NCBI GenBank assembly: GCA_028290355.1
Contig: JAQGKA010000288.1
Span: 1-33,136, forward strand
Direction: 5' to 3'
DNA: 33,136 nt
Origin: Tardiphaga sp.
GTDB taxonomy: Bacteria > Pseudomonadota > Alphaproteobacteria > Rhizobiales > Xanthobacteraceae
Under the pieces are notes generated by a model that was not told where the DNA came from, searched no databases, and was given only the letters and a program-made list of their open reading frames with translations. Both the position numbers and the translations under genes were made by a program. Shown piece after piece: positions 9,578 to 17,537 of this stretch (its first letter is position 1; each line of letters starts with the position of its first letter).

Positions 9578-10513
9578 TTGAAAATCTCGCCATTTCTCTT
9601 GCTTTGCGCGGCGGCCACGCTGGCGATTCCCGTCTTTACCCATGACGGGTATGTTATTCAGTTGCTCAATATCGCGATCCTGAATGCGATCGTCGTCCTT
9701 GGCCTGAACTACGCGACTGGCTGGACCGGTCAGATCAATTTCGCGCAGGCTGCATTCTACGGTCTCGGCGCCTATACGACCGCCATCGCGACAAAAGCTG
9801 GCATTCCGTGGATCGCCGCGCCGTTTCTTTCCGTGCTGATCGTTGTTATCGCGAGTCTTATCCTCGCGCTGCCTACGTTGCGATTGCGGACGCATTATCT
9901 AGCCATGACCACTATCGGCTTCGGCGAAATTGTCAGGCTCATTATTGTTCACTGGGAGCCTGTTACAGGCGGCACTTCGGGCTTAAGAGCAATCCCGGGA
10001 ATCAGCTTTTTCGGATTCGGCCCGCAAGGCCAGATACAGCACTACTATCTTCTGCTCGCAGCGCTCGCTGTCGCTGTCATTGTCGCGGTGCGCATACGAC
10101 ATTCGACACTTGGCCGCGCGATGATCGCGACAAAGGATAGCGAGATCGGTGCGGAACAGAGCGGCGTGGATATCGTGCGCATTAAGCTCTTCGCATTCAT
10201 GATCGGCGCCGTCTATGCAGGCCTCGCCGGCTGCCTCTATGCGTCCTCAATCCGCTTCGTAAGTCCCGACAGCTTCTCTGGAACACAGGCCATCCTGCTG
10301 ATGATGATGTTGATCGTCGGCGGCATGGGATCGATTCCAGGCTGCATTGTCGGAGCGGTGGCGCTCACGCTCCTGCCGGAGATCTTACGATTCCTCGGCC
10401 AATGGTATTTGGTTCTCTATGGACTCGGCGTGATCTGCATCATTGTTTTGGCGCCGGGAGGCCTCGCATCGGCTGCGTCGGTTGCAAGAGTTCGCTGGGT
10501 CGGCCAACGATGA
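9578..10513 (+). CDS. livM: branched-chain amino acid-type ABC transporter permease (LivM-like)
   Basis: LNIAILNAIVVLGLNYATGWTGQINFAQAAFYGLGAYTTAI typical LivM; start taken as TTG at 9578 following the GTGTGAGTTG junction (start uncertain). Confidence 0.9.
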   Translation: MKISPFLLLCAAATLAIPVFTHDGYVIQLLNIAILNAIVVLGLNYATGWTGQINFAQAAFYGLGAYTTAIATKAGIPWIAAPFLSVLIVVIASLILALPTLRLRTHYLAMTTIGFGEIVRLIIVHWEPVTGGTSGLRAIPGISFFGFGPQGQIQHYYLLLAALAVAVIVAVRIRHSTLGRAMIATKDSEIGAEQSGVDIVRIKLFAFMIGAVYAGLAGCLYASSIRFVSPDSFSGTQAILLMMMLIVGGMGSIPGCIVGAVALTLLPEILRFLGQWYLVLYGLGVICIIVLAPGGLASAASVARVRWVGQR

Positions 10514-11289
10514 ACACGGCAGCGGTCATCACCGCACGAGGGGTGACGCGCCGATTCGGCGGCCTGGTTGCTCTCGATGGAGTTGACCTCGATGTTCCGA
10601 GCGGCATCGTTCAGGCCATTATCGGCCCCAACGGGTCAGGGAAGACGACCCTTCTCAACGCGTTAAGCGGCGCGTCTCATGCGGATGCGGGGTCCATAAG
10701 GGTCGGCGGTCATGAAATCTTCCGGCTCAAGCCCCACCGAATCGCAAAGCTCGGTCTGGCCAGAACTTTCCAAAATATCCGCCTCTTCGCGGACCTCAGT
10801 GTCATCGAGAATGTGAAAGTTGCTGCGGCTTGCAACACAACCACATCGTTACTCAGCATCATCGCGTCGAGCAACCGGCAAAAACAAACGGAAGCTCAAA
10901 TCGATCAATTTTCCCGTGAGGCACTTGAGTTGGTCGGACTGGAAAGCCGAGCAGATGATCGTGCCACCCAACTACCCTATGCTCAGCAACGTCTGCTCGA
11001 GATTGCCCGTGCCGTTGCGTCTAAACCCAGCGTTCTCCTGTTGGACGAGCCTGCGGCAGGCATGAACATGACCGAAAGCATGACCTTGCTCGAAACGATC
11101 GCCAAATTGAAAGAGAGCGGCATCACAATTCTATTGGTAGAGCACAACGTTCGCCTCGTCATGGGCATAAGTGACCGTATTGCTGTACTCGATTTCGGAA
11201 AGAAGATCGCTGACGGCGCACCTGCCGACGTGCAGTCGAATCCGAAAGTCATTGAAGCGTACTTAGGCAGGCGGCGCCGCAATGCTTAA
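10510..11289 (+). CDS. livG: branched-chain amino acid-type ABC transporter ATP-binding protein (LivG-like)
   Basis: MNTAAVITARGVTRRFGGLVALDGVDLDV...IIGPNGSGKTTLLNALSG...LARTFQNIRLF...LLLDEPAAGMN; ATGA overlap with LivM. Confidence 0.93.
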   Translation: MNTAAVITARGVTRRFGGLVALDGVDLDVPSGIVQAIIGPNGSGKTTLLNALSGASHADAGSIRVGGHEIFRLKPHRIAKLGLARTFQNIRLFADLSVIENVKVAAACNTTTSLLSIIASSNRQKQTEAQIDQFSREALELVGLESRADDRATQLPYAQQRLLEIARAVASKPSVLLLDEPAAGMNMTESMTLLETIAKLKESGITILLVEHNVRLVMGISDRIAVLDFGKKIADGAPADVQSNPKVIEAYLGRRRRNA

Positions 11290-11992
11290 GGTTGACGACA
11301 TCAGAGTGTCTTACGGTCACATCGAGGTTTTAAAGGGCATTTCCTTCACCGTCGAAATGGGAGAGATCGTTGCCCTCATCGGCGGTAACGGCGCGGGGAA
11401 GACAACAACGCTGAGCACGATTTCCGGCCTGCTTCGTCCGACATCAGGAAAGCTGTCATGGAAAGGCGAGGAAATTCAAAATACAACTGTCGAAGCGATC
11501 GTCGCCTCCGGTATTTCTCATTGCCCGGAAGGGCGGCGAATATTTCCCGGCCTTAGCGTGCGCGAGAATCTCATCACCGGCACGGCCGCGCGGGCCAACA
11601 ACAAGCAAGAAATCGAAGAGGATTTGACGCTCGTTTTCGAACTTTTCCCGCGCCTAAAGGAGCGGATCAAACAGCGCGGCTGGTCGCTTTCCGGTGGCGA
11701 GCAGCAGATGCTAGCGATCGGCAGAGCGCTCATGAGCCGCCCGAGCCTCCTCATGCTGGACGAACCTTCGCTGGGCCTTGCGCCGATCATCATAGAACAG
11801 GTCTTCGAGCGAATTGTCGAGCTCAACAAGCGAACCGGTCTCGCCGTGTTGCTGGTGGAACAGAATTCCGCAATGGCCCTGGAAGTCGCAAGCCGCGCCT
11901 TCGTGCTGGAGACAGGAACGATCACTCTCTCGGGTATCGCGTCCGTGCTTGCGGGAGATCCCCGTATCCAAGAGGCTTACCTAGGCGGCTGA
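11282..11992 (+). CDS. livF: branched-chain amino acid-type ABC transporter ATP-binding protein (LivF-like)
   Basis: 236 aa, MLKVDDIRVSYGHIEVLKGISF...IGGNGAGKTTTLSTISGLLRP...CPEGRRIFPGLSVRENL...LSGGEQQMLAIGRALM. Confidence 0.94.
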   Translation: MLKVDDIRVSYGHIEVLKGISFTVEMGEIVALIGGNGAGKTTTLSTISGLLRPTSGKLSWKGEEIQNTTVEAIVASGISHCPEGRRIFPGLSVRENLITGTAARANNKQEIEEDLTLVFELFPRLKERIKQRGWSLSGGEQQMLAIGRALMSRPSLLMLDEPSLGLAPIIIEQVFERIVELNKRTGLAVLLVEQNSAMALEVASRAFVLETGTITLSGIASVLAGDPRIQEAYLGG

Positions 11993-11997
11993 GCGCA

Positions 11998-12273
11998 GCA
12001 GCTATCGACGCCGTCAACGTCAATACGCCGCTGGTGCTGGATCCCGCTCGAACATGGCAGGCCTTCACCCGCAAGGACGCCGTGCGTCAGCTCGCAGCCC
12101 TTTCCGAAGAAGATCGCCGTCGGATGTTCGTTGTCGGATTTGTCAGGATGGCGCCCTATGTGGGCTAGAGGAGATGTTTCGGAGGATGTTGCACCAGGTC
12201 GCCGCAGCCGTCGACGAAGCCTTCCGCATCCAGTGGAAACGTCGCTGCAATCGGCTGATTCCTCACGGATGAT
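11998..12273 (+). pseudogene. frameshifted small hypothetical gene
   Basis: One frame reads AIDAVNVNTPLVLDPARTWQAFTRKDAVRQLAALSEEDRRRMFVVGFVRMAPYVG* and the adjacent frame continues LEEMFRRMLHQVAAAVDEAFRIQWKRRCNRLIPHG*; both look protein-like but in different frames. Confidence 0.4.
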
Positions 12274-12358
12274 CTTAAGCGTGCAAGCAACGGGATGAAT
12301 GAGTCCTTCATGATTCGGGGAGGTCGATAGACTCTCCAGTGCAGCGTAAGGACTGAAA

Positions 12359-13051
12359 ATGGCTCGCAAGAATCTTCAGGCGTCAGATGTCGAACTCACT
12401 GATTTTGCACCGAGGCCTCGTAATGTTTTGGTGTACAGCCGCGTCTCCACATTAGCCCAGAGCCAGAATAAGCTTTCAAGTGAAGACCAAATATCGCAAA
12501 TTCTTGGGCGGTGTAAGCGCGACGGGGACAATGTTGTCGGCGTAGTTCGTGACGAGGGGCGAAACCGGTACGAACATGAAGCGCAGCGGCTTCGAGGCGA
12601 TGATTGCGCGTGCGACGGGGCGCGAACGGTCGACGCGATCCTGGTGTTTTCGTTTTCGCGTGCCTCCCGCAATCAGGTGGAGCAGGAACTGACGGCGCAG
12701 ACGCTGCGCAAGCATCGCGTGGAACTTATCTCTTTCGCCGAGCCGGCGACTAAAGATGACACGGGAGACATGTTTCGGAAGTTCATCGGCATCGTCAACA
12801 AATACCAATCCAAGGAGACATCGCGGGCGACCAGTCGCACGATGCTGGCGAACGCGCGGTTGGGTTATTCGAATGGAGGCAACAATCCGTTCGGATATAA
12901 GTCCGTCGACTCCGACATCGTCGGCAACAAGCAGAAGAAGCGGCTGGCCATCGAACCCGTCGAGGCGGAGATGTGCGGCGCGCCTTTGACCTTGCTAATC
13001 GATGATTCGATGTTGGGCCCAGGACATTGGATCAGCTTCACGCAGCCCTGA
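12359..13051 (+). pseudogene. truncated and internally frameshifted serine site-specific recombinase (resolvase/invertase family)
   Basis: NVLVYSRVSTLAQSQNKLSSEDQISQI..., VDAILVFSFSRASRNQVEQELTAQTLRKHRVELISF, KYQSKETSRATSRTMLANARLGYSNGGNNPFGYK. Internal segment 12563-12629 is in the wrong frame, and similarity stops near VEAEM, before the C-terminal domain. Confidence 0.82.
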
Positions 13052-13934
13052 GCGACAGGTCGAGGCTGTACGCCAGCGATGCCTCGGCAAGATCGATCCT
13101 TCGCGGCAGCAAGCCATGGCGGGCCAGAAGATCTGCCTCGGCCTGTTGCTCGTCCAGAACGGTGCCATCCGCTTGAACAAGACCCCACGTTCGGGTCGCG
13201 ACGCTCAGGGCCCAGTCCTGCGCGCTGACGCCACCGATGGCCTTGAAGAACAGATGGCCCGCTCGCTCCGGATCCGCCGCGATCCATCGGTCGGTCTCGG
13301 CCAGACTGCGGGCCACCACTTCCACCACGGGCTTTCCCATGGCCGCAACGTTTTTGAGCAGCCAGAACACCGATCGATTGGGAATCACCCTGTCGCATCC
13401 GATCAACGACCGCAAGCCGCCGTCCGCAAGTGCGGGCCCGAGATAGGGGCTCGATGAAACCCAGGCATCGATCTCGCCGTCCTGCAACGCCCGCCGGGAG
13501 TCCTTGACCGACCAGTTGACGGGCTGGACCGACGAGAACGCCCCGCCGGCGGCGTCGAGCGCAGCGACCAGGAAATACGTGTGAAAAGATCCATCGATCA
13601 ATCCGACGCGCTTGCCGACGAGGTCTGCGGCGGACTGGATGGTGGAGTCCTCGCGCACCAGGATTGCAGCGCCGGCCTTGCGGGGCAGAGATGCGGCGAC
13701 GTAGGCGATCGGGACGCCATCCGCCTGTGCGGCGATGGCTCGGGTGGAGCCTGTGCCGACGACATTGATTTCGCCCTTGTCGAGCGCGTCATGAATCAGC
13801 CGCCCTTCGGCATACCAGTGGAACGTCGTGTCGACATCGCCTTGCGTTAGTTCGCGCTGCAGTTCCGGCGCATGCGCGAGCGCGGTCAGTGTCAGGTTGG
13901 ACGGATGTGCGCCGATATGAAGGCTCATGGTCAT
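13038..13934 (-). CDS. SBP-fold protein of the NitT/TauT/SsuA (NMT1-like) family without recognisable signal peptide
   Basis: 298 aa; GKRVGLIDGSFHTYFLVAALDAAGGAFSSVQPVNW, DGEIDAWVSSSPYLGPAL; starts MTMSLHIGAHPSNLTLTALAHAP with no hydrophobic leader; last gene of an importer operon. Confidence 0.85.
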   Translation of the reverse strand: MTMSLHIGAHPSNLTLTALAHAPELQRELTQGDVDTTFHWYAEGRLIHDALDKGEINVVGTGSTRAIAAQADGVPIAYVAASLPRKAGAAILVREDSTIQSAADLVGKRVGLIDGSFHTYFLVAALDAAGGAFSSVQPVNWSVKDSRRALQDGEIDAWVSSSPYLGPALADGGLRSLIGCDRVIPNRSVFWLLKNVAAMGKPVVEVVARSLAETDRWIAADPERAGHLFFKAIGGVSAQDWALSVATRTWGLVQADGTVLDEQQAEADLLARHGLLPRRIDLAEASLAYSLDLSLRAA

Positions 13935-13966
13935 GCTCCAGTCTGTTTTCGATCGGCCGTTGCCGG

Positions 13967-14776
13967 TCAGTGTGTTTCGTCGATAAATTCATCAAGAACA
14001 GCGCTGCGCAGCGCGACGAATCCGGGGCTGCTGCGGTCTCTCGGCCGCGGCAGATCGACAGGTATGATGCGCCGGATGCGACCGGGCTTTGCATCCATCA
14101 CCACGATCCGGTCGGCAAAGAAGACGGCCTCCTCGATGTCGTGGGTGACGAGCACTATCGTCTTCGGATTTTTCGCCGACAGCCGCACAATTTCGTTCTG
14201 AAGCTTGAGTCGGGTCAGCGCATCGAGGGCACCCAGCGGCTCGTCGAGCAGCAGCACGTCAGGATCATTGGCGAGCGCGCGGCCGATCGCGGCACGCTGC
14301 GCCATACCGCCGGACAATTGCGATGGATAGGCGGTTTCGAAGCCGGTCAACCCGACCAGCGCCAGATATCGCCGCGCGACATCGAGACGCTCGGCCTTGG
14401 GGACGCCGCGCGCGATCAGGGCGGCTGCAACATTCTCCTCGGCCGTCAGCCAGGGCAGCAGACGGTGGTCCTGAAACACGATCCCGCGGTCGAGGCCGGG
14501 GCCGACAACCTTGCTCCCGCCGACAAAAACCGCCCCGGCATTGGGCATGTCGAGTCCCGCGATCAGGCGCAGCAATGTTGACTTGCCGCAGCCCGACGCC
14601 CCGACGATGACGACGAATTCGCCGGCCGTGATGTCGAGAGAAATGTCGTGCAGCACCGCGAGCGGGCGGCCGTTGATATCGAAGGCGCGCGACACGTGGT
14701 CGACCGAGATCGCGACGCCCACCCGTCGAACCTCACTGTCGTTCTTCAGCAGTCGATCATCGATGCGGACGTTCAT
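13967..14776 (-). CDS. ABC transporter ATP-binding protein, nitrate/sulfonate/taurine (SsuB/TauB) type
   Basis: 269 aa; VVIVGASGCGKSTLLRLIAGLD...GIVFQDHRLLPWLTAEENVAAAL...LSGGMAQRAAIGRALANDPDVLLLDEPLGALD...VTHDIEEAVFFADRIVVM. Confidence 0.94.
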   Translation of the reverse strand: MNVRIDDRLLKNDSEVRRVGVAISVDHVSRAFDINGRPLAVLHDISLDITAGEFVVIVGASGCGKSTLLRLIAGLDMPNAGAVFVGGSKVVGPGLDRGIVFQDHRLLPWLTAEENVAAALIARGVPKAERLDVARRYLALVGLTGFETAYPSQLSGGMAQRAAIGRALANDPDVLLLDEPLGALDALTRLKLQNEIVRLSAKNPKTIVLVTHDIEEAVFFADRIVVMDAKPGRIRRIIPVDLPRPRDRSSPGFVALRSAVLDEFIDETH

Positions 14777-14779
14777 GGT

Positions 14780-15538
14780 TCAATTTCTCCAGCGCAGGAA
14801 GCGCGCTTCGACACGCTCCATGGCAACCGCCATCGCATAGCCGAACGCTCCAATCAGACAGACACCGACCATGACGATATCGAGCCGGAACAGCGCGGTG
14901 CCGCCTTCGATCATCGATCCCAGCCCAGGCCCCGACGTCAGCAGAAGCTCGGCGGCGATTGCCGCGATCCATGCGAAGGCGATGCCGTGTTTCAGCCCGG
15001 TAAAGATTTGCGGAGTCGCAGCAGGAAGAAGAATCCGCCACCACGATGTGACCCCGCTGAAATTGAGACTGCGCCCAAGTTCGCGATAGGACTGGGACAC
15101 GCCGGCTAATCCCTCGGCGGTATTGAGCGCGACGGGGCAGAACGCCGCCAGCGCGATCAGGCTCAGCTTCGCGCCCTCGCCGATTCCGAACAAGAGCGCC
15201 GCCACCGGAATCCAGCCGGTCAGCGGCACCTGCCGCACGGCGTTGAACGTGGGTGACGCGAGCCAGTCCGCCGCGCGGCTGGTTCCGATCACGGAGCCGA
15301 ACAACAGTCCGGCCACCGCGCCCAGCACGAATCCCGACATCACCCGCGCAATCGTCGCGGCGACATCGACGGCCATCGTTCCGCCCGCCGCCAGCGTGAA
15401 GGCCGTGCTCGCGATCTGCTCCAGCGGCGCGATCAGCACGCCGCCCGACCGGCCTGCATGGGCCGCGACTTCCCATGCCAGCAGGATCGCCACTGGCAGC
15501 AGCAGACCTCGCGGCAGGTAAATCCCCTTGGACTGCAT
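14780..15538 (-). CDS. ABC transporter permease, SsuC/TauC type (permease 2 of pair)
   Basis: MQSKGIYLPRGLLLPVAILLAWEVAAHAG...SYRELGRSLNFSGVTSWWRILLPAATPQIFTGLKHGIAFAW (EAA loop). Start at ATG 15536-15538 overlapping the stop of the upstream permease. Confidence 0.92.
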   Translation of the reverse strand: MQSKGIYLPRGLLLPVAILLAWEVAAHAGRSGGVLIAPLEQIASTAFTLAAGGTMAVDVAATIARVMSGFVLGAVAGLLFGSVIGTSRAADWLASPTFNAVRQVPLTGWIPVAALLFGIGEGAKLSLIALAAFCPVALNTAEGLAGVSQSYRELGRSLNFSGVTSWWRILLPAATPQIFTGLKHGIAFAWIAAIAAELLLTSGPGLGSMIEGGTALFRLDIVMVGVCLIGAFGYAMAVAMERVEARFLRWRN

Positions 15539-16410
15539 CAAGCCTGCTCCGTCCACCTGCTGGCGCGGCGTGCGAGTCCGCGCACCGCGACGTCGATCAG
15601 AAGGCCCATGCAACCGGTGACCAGCACGCCCATGAAGACGACATCGATCTGGAACAGTTGCCGGCCCCAATCCATCCGGTGTCCGATGCCGGTGGTCGAT
15701 GCGACCAGTTCGGCGGCGACCACCAGCATCCACGACCGGCTGAGCGACAGCCGCGCGCCGTTCATGATGGCCGGCAATGCCGCGGGCCATATGATCCGTG
15801 CGATAATCTGGCGCCGGGAAAAGCAAAGCGCCCGCCCAACCTCGATATATTTCGAGGACACGTTCTTCACCCCGTCGAGGGTGTTCAGGCCGATCGGGAA
15901 GAACGCCGCGATCGATATGGTCAGAATCTTGAAACCTTCGCCAAAACCCGCCAGCAACACCAGCAGCGGCAGCCATGCGATGACGGGGATCTGGCGCAAA
16001 ACGTGGAACGTCGGCGCGAAGATGGCCTCGACGCGGCGGTCGAGGCCAGCCGTGATGCCGAAGACAAACCCCAGCGAACCGCCGAGCAGAAAACCGATCA
16101 GGACGCGGCAAGTGCTTGCGACGATATCGGACAGCAGTTCGCCGCTCTGCCAGAACTCGACAATGGTGGCGAACACCGCGCTCGGCGGCACCAGGATCTG
16201 GCTCTGGGTCCACTGCGCGCGGGCAGCGATCTCCCAGAAGGAAAGACCGACCACCGGCAGCAACGCGCCAATGCCGACAATCGACAACGCCCGCGCCATG
16301 CGGCGAACGGCCGGTCGCGTCGTCGCTGCGGATCGACCGACGGCAATGGCGTCTGTCGCGCTCAGCGTGCTCAATTCTGCAACTTGGATGCTGCAGCCTG
16401 CGGGCGCCAA
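15538..16410 (-). CDS. ABC transporter permease, SsuC/TauC type (permease 1 of pair)
   Basis: 290 aa; KYIEVGRALCFSRRQIIARIIWPAALPAIMNGARLSLSRSWMLVVAAELV (EAA loop). Start uncertain: the ORF overlaps the upstream SBP gene by about 40 bp; an internal ATG at 16299 is an alternative. Confidence 0.9.
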   Translation of the reverse strand: MAPAGCSIQVAELSTLSATDAIAVGRSAATTRPAVRRMARALSIVGIGALLPVVGLSFWEIAARAQWTQSQILVPPSAVFATIVEFWQSGELLSDIVASTCRVLIGFLLGGSLGFVFGITAGLDRRVEAIFAPTFHVLRQIPVIAWLPLLVLLAGFGEGFKILTISIAAFFPIGLNTLDGVKNVSSKYIEVGRALCFSRRQIIARIIWPAALPAIMNGARLSLSRSWMLVVAAELVASTTGIGHRMDWGRQLFQIDVVFMGVLVTGCMGLLIDVAVRGLARRASRWTEQA

Positions 16411-17486
16411 GTGTCTTCCAGGCTGAACCGCTTCAGGCTGTCGCGCACATACTTCGCCTCGAACAGGTCGGCAGCGGGGAAACTTCTCCGGATCAGTCCG
16501 GCCTCCTTCACGTGGTCGATCGCCAGCTGATAGTGACCGATCAGATAGTCATCGATCGTCGGATTGTTGCGGTCCTTCAGCAGCTCGCCTTCCCGTTCCT
16601 GACGATAGTTGGCGACGGGCAAGCCGGTTTCCGACCAGATCGTGAAGGCTTCCTCGCGGTTCTTGTTGTCAGACAGAAACAGCGATGCCTTGACGAAGGC
16701 ATCGACAACCTTCTGCGTATAGACCGGATATTTCGCTTCAAAATCGTCCGTGACCACGAGATCGGCCGAATAGCGCCACTGCGGCGGAGCTTCCCTCGTG
16801 CTCCAGATGATCTTGCCGAGGCCTTGGTCGATCATCGCAAATCCGTCGGAGCCGGTGAAGATGGCATCGACGTTTCCGGAAACGAGGCCAGTCTGCGCAT
16901 CACCCTGGGACACGTTGAAAGTCTGCAGATCGCCGTGCGCCAGACCCTTCGACTTCAGGAGCTGCGCATAGGCTAGCTCCCACGGCCGTCCGCGGTGCAG
17001 GCCGATCCGCTTGTCTTTCAAATCCTCGATCGACTTCGCTGTCGAAGCGGTCGGGACGATCAAATAGGAATGCGCGCCGCGCTCGCCGCCGGCGATGATC
17101 TTGATCTTCAAGCCGCCGGCGCGTCCGATGATGATCGGGAAGTCGCCGTAATAGGCAAAGTCGATTGCCTTGGTCGCGAGCGCTTCATTGGTGGCAGGGC
17201 CGGCGCCGCGAAAGAAATTCCATTCGACTTTTACGGGATCGCTTGTTTTCGCCAGTTCCTCCTCGAGGAACTTCTTGGCATAGACAATTCCGATGACGCC
17301 CTGCGAACCCAGGCGGCCTGTCGGTCCGGCGGCGCCGGTGCCGAACCGGATGACATCGGGCTTTGCGCCGTCCGGAGCCGTGGCGCCCGATTGTGCGGCC
17401 ACGGGACCCGCACAGATCATGATGAGAGACGTCAGCACCGCACACAGCGTCGTTCCGCATGGCATCATCGCGCCCATAACTTTCAT
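16371..17486 (-). CDS. ABC transporter substrate-binding protein, sulfonate/nitrate/taurine type
   Basis: 371 aa with signal peptide (TTLCAVLTSLIMICAGPVAAQSG); EWNFFRGAGPATNEALATKAIDFAYYGDFPIIIGRAGGLKIKIIAG and GNVDAIFTGSDGF typical of the SsuA family. Confidence 0.93.
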   Translation of the reverse strand: MKVMGAMMPCGTTLCAVLTSLIMICAGPVAAQSGATAPDGAKPDVIRFGTGAAGPTGRLGSQGVIGIVYAKKFLEEELAKTSDPVKVEWNFFRGAGPATNEALATKAIDFAYYGDFPIIIGRAGGLKIKIIAGGERGAHSYLIVPTASTAKSIEDLKDKRIGLHRGRPWELAYAQLLKSKGLAHGDLQTFNVSQGDAQTGLVSGNVDAIFTGSDGFAMIDQGLGKIIWSTREAPPQWRYSADLVVTDDFEAKYPVYTQKVVDAFVKASLFLSDNKNREEAFTIWSETGLPVANYRQEREGELLKDRNNPTIDDYLIGHYQLAIDHVKEAGLIRRSFPAADLFEAKYVRDSLKRFSLEDTWRPQAAASKLQN

Positions 17487-17537
17487 TCCAATGCTTAGAT
17501 TTCCAGGCCCAGAACGTAACCGCCTCGGGCGCCTGCT

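Noticed and set aside
13038-13934. Calling the leaderless SBP-fold protein a true DszB desulfinase
   Set aside because: No N-terminal Cys equivalent to the DszB catalytic Cys is visible, and it is shorter; only the fold-level analogy is kept as a hypothesis.
15539-16213. N-terminal extension of the 477-aa ORF 14780-16213
   Set aside because: It is an alternate-frame reading of the upstream permease; the real permease begins MQSKGIYLPRG at 15538.
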